Of a stretch of 64,000 nt of DNA, positions 27,235-37,644 are shown piece by piece; the first letter of the stretch is position 1; each line of letters begins with the position of its first letter. The notes under the pieces are model-generated. The model did no database searches, had not been told where the DNA came from, and saw only the letters and a list, made by a program, of their open reading frames with translations. The stretch covers positions 1,488,001 through 1,552,000 of the forward strand of contig NZ_VORZ01000001.1 of assembly GCF_007997305.1 (NCBI RefSeq). Reading direction: 5' to 3'. The position numbers were made by a program, and so were the translations under genes. Source of the stretch: Psychrobacter frigidicola. GTDB lineage: Bacteria > Pseudomonadota > Gammaproteobacteria > Pseudomonadales > Moraxellaceae.

Positions 27235-28242
27235 CTAAGCCTGTTTGTAAATGTCAACGGGCACCTTAAATGGTCTATTCGGCAGCTCTCTGACCAGTCT
27301 GGGCACTAAATAACCAGGCAGCGCCGCTAGTAGCAACCAATATAAGTCACAAGCTGACCGCTCGTCACAGTCAAAATGCGCCGCACCAGCCACCTTATCC
27401 AGTACATGCAAATAATACGGCAACACGCCAGCACTAAATAGCCGCTGACTGAGCGCCACTTGTACTGAGGCACTATCATTTACACCCGCTAATAAGACCG
27501 TTTGGTTGAGTAAAGTCAGACCTGCCGCACGCGCACGTTGTAAGGCGATAGCGGTCAGCTCATCAATCTCATTAGCATGATTGCAGTGAACAACCATCAC
27601 GATTTGACAGCGGCTTTGTGCCAGCCGTTCTAACAATTCGTTGTCTAAGCGCGCTGGAATAACGATTGGCAGGCGGGTATGCAAGCGAATGGTGGTCAAT
27701 TGTGGCAGCGCTTCTAAGATATCAAGCCACGCAAACAAGCGCCGATTGGTCACGCTCAACGGGTCGCCTCCACTTAATATAACTTCATTAATTTCAGGAT
27801 GGGCGCTGATATAGTTAATAATATCCGCTTCTGTACTGGACGTTGGCATATTAGCACTATAGTCAAAATGCTGGCGAAAGCAGTAGCGACAGTGAATTGC
27901 GCATGCCCCAGTCAGCGTCAATAGCACGCGTGACTCATATTTATGCAGCAAGCCTTTGATAGGATTTTGCGTATTTTCGGCTAAAGGATCTGTGATATAG
28001 CCACTAACGCTGACTTGCTCCATCTGGTTTGGCAATACTTGCTGTAGCAAAGGGTCATTCGCATCGCCTACCCCCATTTTCGCCACAAATGCGCGCGGTA
28101 CACGCAGCTCGAAATGCGTAGGCAAATAAATCTGCGCTTTTAAAGACTGAAGGTTCAGTATCTCAAGTAATTCATCAATGGAGGTGATAGCTTCGGATAA
28201 TTGCGTTTGCCAGTTTTTTTGTGTGATTAAATGGTTTATCAT
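27235..28242 (-). CDS. epmB: EF-P beta-lysylation protein EpmB (radical SAM)
   Basis: The 335-residue protein belongs to the lysine 2,3-aminomutase family; the radical SAM cluster motif CAIHCRYC provides Cys114, Cys118 and Cys121, and ILSGGDPL follows. EpmB converts (S)-alpha-lysine to (R)-beta-lysine, which EpmA then attaches to Lys34 of elongation factor P. The target gene efp is the next gene, divergently transcribed 185 bp away, which confirms the assignment. EpmA is not in the window. The length is as expected for EpmB, shorter than true catabolic aminomutases. Confidence 0.95.
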   Translation of the reverse strand: MINHLITQKNWQTQLSEAITSIDELLEILNLQSLKAQIYLPTHFELRVPRAFVAKMGVGDANDPLLQQVLPNQMEQVSVSGYITDPLAENTQNPIKGLLHKYESRVLLTLTGACAIHCRYCFRQHFDYSANMPTSSTEADIINYISAHPEINEVILSGGDPLSVTNRRLFAWLDILEALPQLTTIRLHTRLPIVIPARLDNELLERLAQSRCQIVMVVHCNHANEIDELTAIALQRARAAGLTLLNQTVLLAGVNDSASVQVALSQRLFSAGVLPYYLHVLDKVAGAAHFDCDERSACDLYWLLLAALPGYLVPRLVRELPNRPFKVPVDIYKQA

Positions 28243-28427
28243 GACAGCCTACTACGTATACCTAAAAAACGACATTATACGCTGTTCGTCATGACGCTAT
28301 CAAAGGATGCTCGTTTAATGTGTCCCGTTCAAGCAAGTTAGACACGCGTTATGCTTTACCCCTATTTATCCTTTTATCATTGATATGCTTTATTATAGTA
28401 ACCCTTCTCAATCCTTAGGAGTCTCTT

Positions 28428-29000
28428 GTGGCAACTGTTTCTACCAACGAATTTAAGGCCGGTCTAAAAGTGATGCTCGACGGCAACCCTTATTCCATCC
28501 TTGAGAATGAATTTGTTAAACCCGGAAAAGGTCAGGCGTTCAACCGCGTCAAAATGCGCAATCTACGCAGTGGTAGAATGCTTGAGCAAACCTTTAAGTC
28601 AGGTGAGAGCTTAGAGGCGGCTGACGTCATCGACACTGAAATGAACTATCTGTACAACGATGGTGAGTTTTGGCACTTTATGCATCCTGAAAGCTTTGAG
28701 CAACTACAAGCTGACAAAATCGCCGTTGGCGATGCGCTAAAATGGCTAAAAGAAAACGGAAACGACCTTTGTACAATAACCTTATTTAATGGTGTGCCGT
28801 TAACCATTACCCCGCCTAACTTTGTTGAATTACAAATTACTGAAACCGATCCCGGCTTACGAGGTGATACCTCAGGTGGTGGCGGCAAACCTGCCACCTT
28901 AGAGACAGGTGCGGTAGTACGTGTGCCGTTGTTCGTCCAGCAAGGTGAGATTGTACGTGTCGATACGCGTACGGGCGATTACCAAACGCGCGTCAGCTAA
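28428..29000 (+). CDS. efp: Elongation factor P
   Basis: EF-P enters ribosomes stalled at polyproline motifs and speeds peptide bond formation. The 190-residue length and three-barrel layout are typical, and [12 protein letters not shown] places the modified residue at Lys34, compatible with beta-lysylation by EpmA and the divergent EpmB. The start is GTG, preceded by AGGAG. The gene is monocistronic and ends at a strong terminator. Confidence 0.98.
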   Translation: MATVSTNEFKAGLKVMLDGNPYSILENEFVKPGKGQAFNRVKMRNLRSGRMLEQTFKSGESLEAADVIDTEMNYLYNDGEFWHFMHPESFEQLQADKIAVGDALKWLKENGNDLCTITLFNGVPLTITPPNFVELQITETDPGLRGDTSGGGGKPATLETGAVVRVPLFVQQGEIVRVDTRTGDYQTRVS

Positions 29001-29039
29001 GTCTATAAGATCCTTATCAATAGACGCAAATAACGAATA

Positions 29040-29080
29040 AAAAAGCTCAACTCTCATTACGAGGGTTGAGCTTTTTTATA
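29040..29080. terminator. Rho-independent terminator of efp
   Basis: AAAAGCTCAACTCT-CATTACG-AGGGTTGAGCTTTTTT, a 14-bp stem with U-tract. The A-rich left side may also terminate the convergent histidine kinase gene. Confidence 0.9.
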
Positions 29081-29138
29081 ATAGACGATAAAAATTGACT
29101 TCTTTTTATTCGAAAATATTGCTAATTGTACCTGCTCG

Positions 29139-30968
29139 TTACTCTTGCATTAATTGTTTATACATCAACCAGTATTGTACCAACGAGTTAAGCTGCTCTT
29201 TTTTAAAAGGCTTAGTGCAATAATCTTGCATCCCAACTTGCAAGTACTTTTCACGTTCACCATCCATTGCATTGGCCGTTAAGGCTATGATGGGTGGCAA
29301 CTCGCTGGCCTCATAAAGCTCATGCAGCTTAATAGTCGTCTGTATGCCATCCATGATAGGCATATGGTGATCCATCAGAATCACATCATAACGCTTAGGG
29401 TTGGCTGCAAACTCATCTATTGCTTGTTGTCCGTCCGTGACATGGGTAACCGTATGACCACTACTACGTAGGGCTTTTTGCGCAATAATGGCATTGACCT
29501 TGTCATCTTCGACCAGCAATATATGACCGGTATGCTGAGAGGTCACTTCAGGCTCTATCCGATCAGAATATTGCCAAAACTCATATTCTGACTTATCGAG
29601 GGTTTCAAGTGGTAATAACACCTGAAAAGTTGTGCCCTCATCGACCACACTATCTGCCCAAATGCGCCCGCCCATAAGCTCCACCAACGATTTACAGACG
29701 GATAACCCAAGACCAGTACCGCCATAGAGCCGATGGGTTGATTTGTCTGCTTGATTATAAGCATCAAATATCGCCTCTAAAGATTCAGGCTTGATACCAA
29801 CACCGCTATCCGTCACTGTGATACATAACGTCATCTCATCGCAGTCATGAGACTCATGGTCATCATTATCGGTACTGTTATTGACACTATTATTGACACT
29901 GATATCAACATGGCCATTGCCTCTATTAATATCACTGTTATCAGCACCTTCATCAGAACAAGGCGCACAGTGGCAATGGGGAGCATGGTTGACATTGATA
30001 CTTACGTATCCACCTTCACGGGTAAACTTAATGGCATTATTGACTAGGTTAGATAAAATTTGTTTGAGCCGCACCGGATCCCCTTGAACATAAGGCGATA
30101 GCGCTTCGGTATAATGATATTCTAAAGTTAGACCACGCTGACGGGCTTTTACCGAAAATAAACTGATAACTTCGTTGCATAATACCGATAAATTCATCGG
30201 TACCATATCAACGGTCATCTTACCGGACTCGACCTTGGATAAATCTAAAATACCATTGATAATGGACAGTAAATGCTCACTTGAGACCTTTATATTATCC
30301 ACATATTCTTGTTGCTCATGGGTCAGCTCGGTATCATCCAACATCTCAACCATACCCCCGATACCATTCATCGGAGTGCGAATCTCGTGGCTCATATTAG
30401 CCAAAAATTCTGACTTCATCTCGTTGGCATGCTTAGATTGGTACTGCTTTTTTCGTAGCTGTAAAGTATCTGCAGTCATGATAGCAAACTGCTGAAGCAG
30501 CTGTGCCTGCTTATCGTCAAAGTTATAATTGGGAACCGTATCAATGATACACAGGGATCCTAATCGGTAAGTTTGGTCGTCCTCATACAACATAATCGGC
30601 GCGCCAGCATAGAAACGCAAATAGGGCGCTTCTATAACTAATGGATTATAAATAAAGCGTTCATCAATTGATAAGTCGGGTACCAAAAGAATCTCATCAG
30701 ATAAAATAGTATAGTTGCAAATCGATACTTCTCGCTTGGTACTACATAAATTACCAAGTCCATGAGACGACTTCAAATATTGGGTATCCGCATCAATAAA
30801 GCTGATGGTAACAATCGGTACATCGAAGAACAGTTTGACCAAATCTGTTAGGCGTGTAAAGGCCGGCTCAACATCGTTATTGAGCACTTGGAATTCCAGT
30901 AGCTTAGCAATACGAGCCTCATCATCACTCGCTAGCGGATAAGTATAAGTAGACACGGGAGTCTCCAT
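29139..30968 (-). CDS. GAF-domain hybrid sensor histidine kinase
   Basis: The 609 residues have no membrane segment. A GAF domain occupies about 25-170, followed by HisKA with the H-box MSHEIRTPMNG near residue 195, HATPase with LVNNAIKFTREGG and GGTGLGLSV, and a C-terminal receiver domain with phospho-Asp in VILMDHHMPIMDG. A His/Asp/Asn-rich insertion of about 55 residues (near 335-390, with HCHCAPC) interrupts the ATPase domain and might bind metal. It senses an intracellular signal and probably acts in a phosphorelay. Its ATG overlaps the tcdA stop by 1 bp (TAATG), so the two are translationally coupled. Confidence 0.92.
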   Translation of the reverse strand: METPVSTYTYPLASDDEARIAKLLEFQVLNNDVEPAFTRLTDLVKLFFDVPIVTISFIDADTQYLKSSHGLGNLCSTKREVSICNYTILSDEILLVPDLSIDERFIYNPLVIEAPYLRFYAGAPIMLYEDDQTYRLGSLCIIDTVPNYNFDDKQAQLLQQFAIMTADTLQLRKKQYQSKHANEMKSEFLANMSHEIRTPMNGIGGMVEMLDDTELTHEQQEYVDNIKVSSEHLLSIINGILDLSKVESGKMTVDMVPMNLSVLCNEVISLFSVKARQRGLTLEYHYTEALSPYVQGDPVRLKQILSNLVNNAIKFTREGGYVSINVNHAPHCHCAPCSDEGADNSDINRGNGHVDISVNNSVNNSTDNDDHESHDCDEMTLCITVTDSGVGIKPESLEAIFDAYNQADKSTHRLYGGTGLGLSVCKSLVELMGGRIWADSVVDEGTTFQVLLPLETLDKSEYEFWQYSDRIEPEVTSQHTGHILLVEDDKVNAIIAQKALRSSGHTVTHVTDGQQAIDEFAANPKRYDVILMDHHMPIMDGIQTTIKLHELYEASELPPIIALTANAMDGEREKYLQVGMQDYCTKPFKKEQLNSLVQYWLMYKQLMQE

Positions 30969-31936
30969 TAATCAATGTAAGGTTGCGCCATTGCAGCGTG
31001 CTTCGTCAGCATTTTTAGTGCCTCGCTGACCATAATCATCGCAACCACTGACGTTACCGTTACCGCAGAACCGTAGCCGCCACAGTGCAAACCGCCCGTT
31101 TGGCAGCTTTTATCTACCCGCGGCGGCTCGGTTGAATACACACATTTAATGCCAAACTTCTCTTTTAGCCCCTTATTAATGCCTTTCTCAAAACGCAGCT
31201 TATAGCGCAGTCGTGCTAGCAGTGGGTCTTGATAACACTCTTTTAAGTCGCTGACCGTAATTTGACATGGGTCAATTTTTCCCCCAGCGCCGCCCGCACA
31301 AATAAGCTTTAGTTTATTAAAGCGACAATGCAGCGCAATTGCAAGCTTTGCCGACATATCGTCTACGCAGTCTAGAATAACAATGGGACGATTGGCAGCG
31401 GCCGCGTCTTTAGCGAAAGCTCTACTCGGCAGTAAAGCTGCGACATTATCAGGGGTCAAAAAATCATCGACCAGATGTAAAGTGACGCGCGGATTAATCT
31501 CAGAAAGACGTACGCCCATTGCCGCAATCTTACTTTGGCCAAAGGTGCTATCTAGGGCAGGCAGTTGCCGATTGACGTTGGACGCCACCAACACATCTAA
31601 ATCTATCAACGTAATGGTGCCCACTGCTGTTCGTGCCAGCGCCTCGGCGACCCAAGAACCTACTCCGCCGACCCCAATAACATAAATATGAGCAGCAGCA
31701 AAAATATCGAATGCAGCGGTTCCGTAGAGGGTTTGTGTCCCCTGAAAGCGGCGCTGATACTGGTGCTCATCAGATTGTTCGTTATGCTGATCTTGAGATT
31801 GCGCGTCAGATGATAAATTATTTATAGCCTCTATGTTAATACTAGAAACCGGATTATCGCTTACTTTTAATGGTGAACAAGAAGTTAACAGCGTTTGAAT
31901 AGGCTTAGAATCTGTAGCAGGCGGTTGATGACTCAT
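30968..31936 (-). CDS. tcdA: tRNA threonylcarbamoyladenosine dehydratase TcdA
   Basis: ThiF/E1-like fold with the ATP site GVGGVGSWVAEALARTAVG and IDLDVLVASNVNRQ, and the family C-terminus with GGLHCGGYGSAVTVT. TcdA (CsdL) uses ATP to cyclise t6A37 of ANN-decoding tRNAs to ct6A. The open frame runs to 32002; the ATG at 31936 (322 residues) removes a hydrophobic 22-residue extension that is unlikely for a cytosolic enzyme, but neither start has a clear ribosome site. The first 65 residues are a low-complexity extension compared with E. coli TcdA. Confidence 0.9.
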   Translation of the reverse strand: MSHQPPATDSKPIQTLLTSCSPLKVSDNPVSSINIEAINNLSSDAQSQDQHNEQSDEHQYQRRFQGTQTLYGTAAFDIFAAAHIYVIGVGGVGSWVAEALARTAVGTITLIDLDVLVASNVNRQLPALDSTFGQSKIAAMGVRLSEINPRVTLHLVDDFLTPDNVAALLPSRAFAKDAAAANRPIVILDCVDDMSAKLAIALHCRFNKLKLICAGGAGGKIDPCQITVSDLKECYQDPLLARLRYKLRFEKGINKGLKEKFGIKCVYSTEPPRVDKSCQTGGLHCGGYGSAVTVTSVVAMIMVSEALKMLTKHAAMAQPYID

Positions 31937-32040
31937 AAGGAATAAAAAGCTCTTATAATAAAAAAATAGTAACGTGAAATAAAATAGCGATATTGCCGTC
32001 ATATAAGTATATTCATACTGAAATAGTGATAAATCAGTAC

Positions 32041-33039
32041 TTATAGATCATGCGGATACGCCCATGTAACGTGTAACGCATCACAACTATTTTGCCACAG
32101 TTGCCGTGCAAGGTCGGCAGGGGCAACATTTAGTAATTCACTAAGACTGTATAGCACCCATGGCAGATTAGCCGGTACATTACGATTGTGACCCGCAGCC
32201 CCTTGCCACTCGTTATCTGTACTTTGCCCAAGCGCTGACCGACTAGGATTTGATATTTGACACATTATCGGTGTCATGTCGGGGCAATCTGTTTCAATGA
32301 CTAAACATTCAACGCCATAATTGGCTACTGCCGCTTGAATAGCACGCCGCAGTTTTTTGGCGTTAGGATTGGTGACTTGTCCGGTAACGCCCAGCTTAAA
32401 ACCCAACTTAACAAAAGCTTTGGCTTCTTGCTCGCCGCCACTAAAACTATGAGCGATACCACCCAACTTATGGGCATTATAATCGTGTGCCTTTAATAAT
32501 GACAACGCTTCGGCATGGGCTTTACGAATATGCAGCATGACTGGCAATTGATGACTCACCGCCATATCTAATTGAGCATTAAAAAAACGCTGCTGCTTAG
32601 CAAGCATCTCAGGCTGCTTCATGATATCGGTAAAGGTATCGAGCCCAATTTCACCGATAGCCAGTGGTCGTTGTTTTTCTAATAGCTGCGTCATCTGCTC
32701 TAAGTGCGCGTCGGTATGCTGCTCAATATAAAAAGGATGCAATCCTAAAGCAATATGGGTCTGCGGCATTGCTTTTAATGATTGAGAAGAGGTCGCCATC
32801 AAAGCCTCAGACGGCATCAATGCCTGTTGGGTCTCGTAAAGACGGTCAAAATGCCGAGCTAAATAACCCACCAGTACTAAATGGCGGACGCCATGTCCGT
32901 AAGCCTGCTGTGCTTGTTGACTTCTATCCTCATCAAATACGGGGGCATCGAAATGGGTATGGGTATCAATCAAAGGAAAGCTGTGAGGTAGTGATAGCCC
33001 TTTAGATTCAACTTTCAGTGATAGATCGATAGCAGTCAT
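32041..33039 (-). CDS. TatD family metal-dependent hydrolase
   Basis: The ATG at 33039 has GGAGA at a good distance; the TTG at 33054 is less likely. The 332-residue TIM-barrel enzyme shows IDTHTHFDAP with the metal-binding His pair, a catalytic Glu in AIGEIGLD, GIAHSFSGG and ETDCPDM. TatD proteins are 3'-5' nucleases acting on DNA or RNA ends. It has about 65 more residues than usual, due to insertions. It lies upstream of tcdA in the same direction with a 104-bp gap. Confidence 0.9.
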   Translation of the reverse strand: MTAIDLSLKVESKGLSLPHSFPLIDTHTHFDAPVFDEDRSQQAQQAYGHGVRHLVLVGYLARHFDRLYETQQALMPSEALMATSSQSLKAMPQTHIALGLHPFYIEQHTDAHLEQMTQLLEKQRPLAIGEIGLDTFTDIMKQPEMLAKQQRFFNAQLDMAVSHQLPVMLHIRKAHAEALSLLKAHDYNAHKLGGIAHSFSGGEQEAKAFVKLGFKLGVTGQVTNPNAKKLRRAIQAAVANYGVECLVIETDCPDMTPIMCQISNPSRSALGQSTDNEWQGAAGHNRNVPANLPWVLYSLSELLNVAPADLARQLWQNSCDALHVTWAYPHDL

Positions 33040-33118
33040 AAACAGTCTCCACAATCGATAATTTGCATATTAAACATAGGGAATTATAGTTTTTATAATA
33101 ATTAGAGTGTATCTTTAT

Positions 33119-33951
33119 TTATTGATTACTATCGAGAGCCGCCGATGTTTGTACGACATATAGCGGCTTAATGAGACCTTGCAGCCAAGTATAAGGCACG
33201 ATTAAATTCATACTACCTACTTTCGGATCTGATAACTCTTTTAGATCAATGACTTGCGGCTCACTATTTTGTAAATCTCAATAGCCTTTTTTAGCGGTCT
33301 GAAATAAGAGTAGCAGAGCATCGGTTGTGACTTGTGGTAATAAAATATCGTCAATGGTGAGCCGGAGCTTTTTTTGCATATCTAACATGGCATAGCTCAA
33401 CTAGGGATTATGTTTAGCATCGCGCTGTTGATTTAATTGTATCACTAGATAAGCAGTATCAGCAGAGCTTAGCTCATTTTTTTAGCGCTGGTAGGCTTAC
33501 CTATTTGTCGTTTGTCTGTTGTAGAATTTAGCACTAGCTCCGTATCAATACGCTGGTACAAAGGTAAGGTATCCACAACGTGGTCGGCATAGGCAATTTG
33601 GTTAAATAACATCGAGACCGTTTTTTAGCGGTTTCAACTTCGCTTGCAAGTGGCGTCTCCGGTGCTAACCTTTGGGCAATAGTTTCCCATATAACATTAA
33701 TCAGCCACAGCTGCTCGGGAGCAATAACAGCCACCTGCTGGCTTGTATGCGCCCGCGTCTCAATTTCACTAGCGGAATCAGTTTCAGCTTGTTGCTAATT
33801 AAGCTTGTTGCTAAAATACAGATTCAGGCTGATGCTCACACCTCGCCAAAACACTACTAATAATCAAAAGCATCGCTAATCCTAGAGAGTAACCCTCTCT
33901 TCTTGTTAGTAAACCATTGACATCTCTTTGTTTATTACCTTTGAAGCTCAT
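33119..33951 (-). pseudogene. Decayed lipoprotein gene
   Basis: On the minus strand a signal peptide with lipobox LARC starts at 33951, followed by clustered stops around 33800. The coding-like frame then resumes (SQQVAVIAPEQLWLINVIW), shifts near 33615 (AYADHVVDTLPLYQRID) and again near 33480 (ELSSADTAYLVIQLNQQRD), and contains an in-frame TAG near 33403 and TGA near 33281 before ending in KPLYVVQTSAALDSNQ at 33119. At least three frame breaks and several stops leave no functional product. The parent family was not recognised; it was a lipoprotein of about 270 residues. Confidence 0.7.
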
Positions 33952-34095
33952 GAGGTTTGCTATGTATAAAAGACATTTAAGATAATAGCGTAATGTTAAC
34001 GCGAATTTGTATCGAAATAAGAGCGCCATTAGATAAGTTATGTTAGAAACTAGCTGTTTTGTATATTTTCATTAAACAGTGACGTGCTTTTAGCT

Positions 34096-34281
34096 TTAGG
34101 CTCTTTCAGCTTTGGAAGCCTCGTTTTTTAATTCTTCATTTGCTACGTTATCAGAATAAGAAGTATCTTTGCGACTGCTACGCCTTGGAATCAGCAATAG
34201 TCCGACACCTACCAGACCTAAAGCCAGCCACTTTTTTCTATTACTATTACTGCTTGGCGGTTGTGTTACAGGCTTACTCAT
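34096..34281 (-). CDS. Small single-pass membrane protein
   Basis: The 61-residue product has a Ser/Asn-rich N-terminus, one membrane helix (WLALGLVGVGLLLI) and a basic RR segment followed by a charged tail, giving an orientation with the tail in the cytoplasm. AGAGG lies upstream of the ATG, supporting translation. It follows gspD on the same strand after 77 bp and may be in that operon. No function is known. Confidence 0.55.
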   Translation of the reverse strand: MSKPVTQPPSSNSNRKKWLALGLVGVGLLLIPRRSSRKDTSYSDNVANEELKNEASKAERA

Positions 34282-34358
34282 GGCTAACCTCTGTGTGGTT
34301 TGAAAAATTTATAATTTGATAGTTTTTAGCGTTATGCCCAATATTTTTCAACACAGCC

Positions 34359-36602
34359 TTAGCGACTGAGCGGATACGTTTTAATATCATTACTACCACT
34401 ATCAACTCTAGTGACGTTTTTCCTAGTAGCAGCAGGCTTTGGGGTTTGGTCACGTTTAGGTACCAGTGGATTGAGTGGCATCAGCTCATAATCCTGACTG
34501 ATTGCGCCATCCCAGCCTTCAGTACCGCTCAATGGCAACTGTTTAATTGTTCCGTTTTTATCGATAACCAATTGCAACACACGCATTTGATTAAATTTAC
34601 GCTCAGTCACACTGGCAACTGCACCACCATCACGCAAGATAGTTGGCTGTAAAAATATGATTAAATTACTCTTTTGTGTGTTGTCATTGTCAGAGCGAAA
34701 CAGGCGTCCAATGAGTGGTACGTTGCCTAAACCAGGGACTTTTTGTTGACTGGTTGTGGTGTTATCACGCATCAAGCCACCCAGTGCAATAGTCTGTTGG
34801 TCGTCTGCTAAAATAGTAGTGTTAATCAGGCTCTTATTGGTAATTAAACCGCTGGCATTACCGATACTACTGGGCACCACAGAAGAAACCTCTTGTGAGA
34901 CCTCTAAGCGCACCGTGCCATTGTCACCAATGTGCGGTATGACGTTGAGATTGATACCGATATCTTGGCGATCAATAGTCTGAAAAGGGTTGTTCGAGTT
35001 ATTGCCGCTAGTCGTATAAGAGCCCGTAACAAAAGGCACGTTTTGACCGACTAAAATACTGGCTTTTTCATTGTCCAAGGTCAAAATCGACGGCATGGAC
35101 AGCAGATTGGCGCTGGTAGAGGAGTCTAACGCTTGCAAGATAGCCCCATAAAACTGGGCATTGCCTTTACTGTCTTTACTGCTGCTGCCAATACCAAGCA
35201 ACGCGCCAGCAATAGAACCCGCAGCGGCGCTAATGCCAGCACCGCCGGATAAAGCCGCAGCCGCGAGCGTTGCAGCACTTGCACCGACATTATTAAAGTT
35301 CACTACCCCATAGCCACTATTGGCATTGCCTAACGCCCACTGCACGCCGAGCTGCGTGGCATCATCGCCAGATACTTCAACAATGGCTGCTTGAATCAAA
35401 ACTTGGGCACGGCGATTATCAAGCTGATTGACCGCATCTTCAATTTCAAACATAAGCTCAGGTGAGGCATTAACAATGACCGCATTTTGAGTTTCATCAG
35501 CGATGATGCTAAAGGGACGACCGCCGATACCGATTCCTGAACCGCCCGAACCAGAAGCAGGGATAACCGTTGCACTATTACTATTGAGTACTTCATTCCC
35601 AGCACTATTCAAAGTCGCACCAATAGTACTCGTATCCGTTAGGGAAGCCGATTCTAAAGTTGAGGTCGTACCCGCACTATTAATCGACTGATTGGCAAGC
35701 AGACCGCGTAGCATTTGCGCGATATGGTTGGCGCTGGCGTATTTCAAGCGAAACACGCGCAGACCACTTAATCGCCGCGTTGGTGTGGTATCGAGCTGAT
35801 TGACCATGTCTTGTACTTTAGCAATCATCTCGGGACTGCCTTTGACCAGCAGCCTATCGCTGGAAGTATCGGCAATGACTTTTAGCTGGTCACCGCCTTG
35901 ACCTTGGGCGCTACCAGCGCTGGCGACAAGAGCGCTGATTAAATCCATCATACGCTCAGCATCGACATGGCGCAGTGGTATGACCCGTAAACTGTCATTG
36001 ACGTTGCTGTCTAAGTCACGTATTAAGGCAGTCAATTGATTAAGACTTTCAGCGCGATCAGACAACACCAATGCATTGATACCCGGTACGGCAGTGGCAT
36101 GCGCAGACTGCGGCATCAATGGACGAATGACGCCTAGGACTTCTACCGCTTGGGTATTGGTTAAATAAATAACCCGCGTTGTCAGCTCTTCACCGACCGT
36201 CACCCCACGCAAATCAACCGCAATTCCTGATTGCTTAGCGACATTATCAGGTACGAGTTTGGTAGTATTACCTGATTTAATAGCTGCAATACCATTGACT
36301 TGCATCACACTTAAAAACAACTCGTAAATTTGATCACGCGATAAGGCACGATTAGAGATGACCGTCACATTGCCATTGATACGCGGGTCAAGTACGAAGT
36401 TTTGATCCGTAATAGTGGCCACTTCATTAATGAACGCCTTAATATCCGCATCTTGCAGGTTGACCTTCCAGCTCTCAGCACTGGCAAGCCCACAAGTCGC
36501 GGCCCATAAAGGCAACGCCAAGCAAAGCGGGCGGCACATATATAACAAGCGTTGCACGATATGATGCAAAGGAGTCAGTAAAAATTTATGCGAACTTACC
36601 AT
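34359..36602 (-). CDS. gspD: Type II secretion system secretin GspD
   Basis: From the Met at 36602 the protein has 747 residues; a GTG at 36629 is an alternative. A signal peptide ends at SAE near residue 43. The N0 domain (WKVNLQDADIKAFINEVATI) and N1-N3 modules with repeated VIYLTNTQA, VIPLRHVDA and VFRLKYASA signatures follow. The secretin core contains VLIQAAIVEV, LLSMPSILTLDNEKASILVGQNVPF and the C-terminal VPGLGNVPLIGRLFRS motif. GspD forms the outer-membrane channel through which folded exoproteins leave. The N3 region has a long Ser/Thr/Gly loop. It is downstream of gspN-gspC. Confidence 0.96.
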   Translation of the reverse strand: MVSSHKFLLTPLHHIVQRLLYMCRPLCLALPLWAATCGLASAESWKVNLQDADIKAFINEVATITDQNFVLDPRINGNVTVISNRALSRDQIYELFLSVMQVNGIAAIKSGNTTKLVPDNVAKQSGIAVDLRGVTVGEELTTRVIYLTNTQAVEVLGVIRPLMPQSAHATAVPGINALVLSDRAESLNQLTALIRDLDSNVNDSLRVIPLRHVDAERMMDLISALVASAGSAQGQGGDQLKVIADTSSDRLLVKGSPEMIAKVQDMVNQLDTTPTRRLSGLRVFRLKYASANHIAQMLRGLLANQSINSAGTTSTLESASLTDTSTIGATLNSAGNEVLNSNSATVIPASGSGGSGIGIGGRPFSIIADETQNAVIVNASPELMFEIEDAVNQLDNRRAQVLIQAAIVEVSGDDATQLGVQWALGNANSGYGVVNFNNVGASAATLAAAALSGGAGISAAAGSIAGALLGIGSSSKDSKGNAQFYGAILQALDSSTSANLLSMPSILTLDNEKASILVGQNVPFVTGSYTTSGNNSNNPFQTIDRQDIGINLNVIPHIGDNGTVRLEVSQEVSSVVPSSIGNASGLITNKSLINTTILADDQQTIALGGLMRDNTTTSQQKVPGLGNVPLIGRLFRSDNDNTQKSNLIIFLQPTILRDGGAVASVTERKFNQMRVLQLVIDKNGTIKQLPLSGTEGWDGAISQDYELMPLNPLVPKRDQTPKPAATRKNVTRVDSGSNDIKTYPLSR

Positions 36603-36729
36603 GGTTATGATTACCCACTGTGATATCACTTATTGTATATCGAATAGTATAAGCTGGAAGGGCGCTAAGCATAGCGCAAGTGAAATCGTTGTTAATTATT
36701 AATATTAATCTTTAGAACTGCTGACGACT

Positions 36730-37644
36730 TTAAAACTGCTGACGAATAGTAATGATCTGATCACCGCGTTTTACCTCAATTTGGGCGTCACCGGCTTGCT
36801 GAATTTGCTGTAATAACCCTGCATCTTGCGCTGGGCTATTGCCCACCGACTTGCCATTGACCGACAGCACTTTATCACCCGGCTCCAGACCTAAGCGGTT
36901 ACGTACGCCAGCTGGCATACCTGATGTGACTTGATAGCCTTCGCCTGATGCCATCACACCCATACGGCTAAGATAATTGGCTGGGTTTTCCTGCAGGCCA
37001 GTCACCGCCTCATCAATAGCCGAATTTGGATTGTTAGCATCCGTAACTCCGGCAGTATCCGTACTTTGTCCATCGAGCATTGGCGCACCTTCTGAAACTG
37101 GCGGCGCAGCTGACAACATATTATTGTTTAGTAAGCGCTGATTCCCCATTGCATCGGCAGCCAGTCCTCGTTGGTCAAGCGGCATCGAATCCGCCATGCG
37201 AATAACTGTTTGTTGGTCAGCGGCGTCAGCAATAATAACAGCATTCCAATCAACTGCTATTAGCGTATAGCCGCTATTTTGCAGGCTGTCACCAATTCGG
37301 TAATTTTTGACCTCTCCATTGACGTCCAATAATGCAGAAGACAAGCTTTCTGGTATGGCAAGCAGCACCCCTTTTAGCGCGACATTAGGCGGTGGTTGTG
37401 CCGCTGCTGCAGTGGCCGCGGGGTCAGCGAATATCGCAAATATACTGCTGTGGTCTACAGCCGATGCTGCATTGTTTTGTAATGGCAAAATGGCCAACGC
37501 AGGCGGCGCAGGTGCTGCTAACAATAACCATAGAAGCCTTGCCGCTGTCCAGCATAACCAGCCAATGGCTACCAGTAGCAGCCACCCAGAAAACCGATTC
37601 ATAATCTCAATCACCGGTTTAAGACGGCTCGTCATCATTAACAT
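36730..37644 (-). CDS. gspC: Type II secretion system protein GspC
   Basis: The 304-residue protein has one N-terminal membrane helix (FSGWLLLVAIGWLCWTAARL), an HR domain (VALKGVLLAIPES, then AVDWNAVIIADA) that contacts the N0 domain of GspD, and a C-terminal PDZ domain (GVRNRLGLEPGDKVLSVNGK). GspC bridges the inner-membrane platform and the secretin and is thought to help select substrates. Its ATG directly follows the gspN stop (TAAATG), and gspD follows after 127 bp. Confidence 0.95.
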   Translation of the reverse strand: MLMMTSRLKPVIEIMNRFSGWLLLVAIGWLCWTAARLLWLLLAAPAPPALAILPLQNNAASAVDHSSIFAIFADPAATAAAAQPPPNVALKGVLLAIPESLSSALLDVNGEVKNYRIGDSLQNSGYTLIAVDWNAVIIADAADQQTVIRMADSMPLDQRGLAADAMGNQRLLNNNMLSAAPPVSEGAPMLDGQSTDTAGVTDANNPNSAIDEAVTGLQENPANYLSRMGVMASGEGYQVTSGMPAGVRNRLGLEPGDKVLSVNGKSVGNSPAQDAGLLQQIQQAGDAQIEVKRGDQIITIRQQF

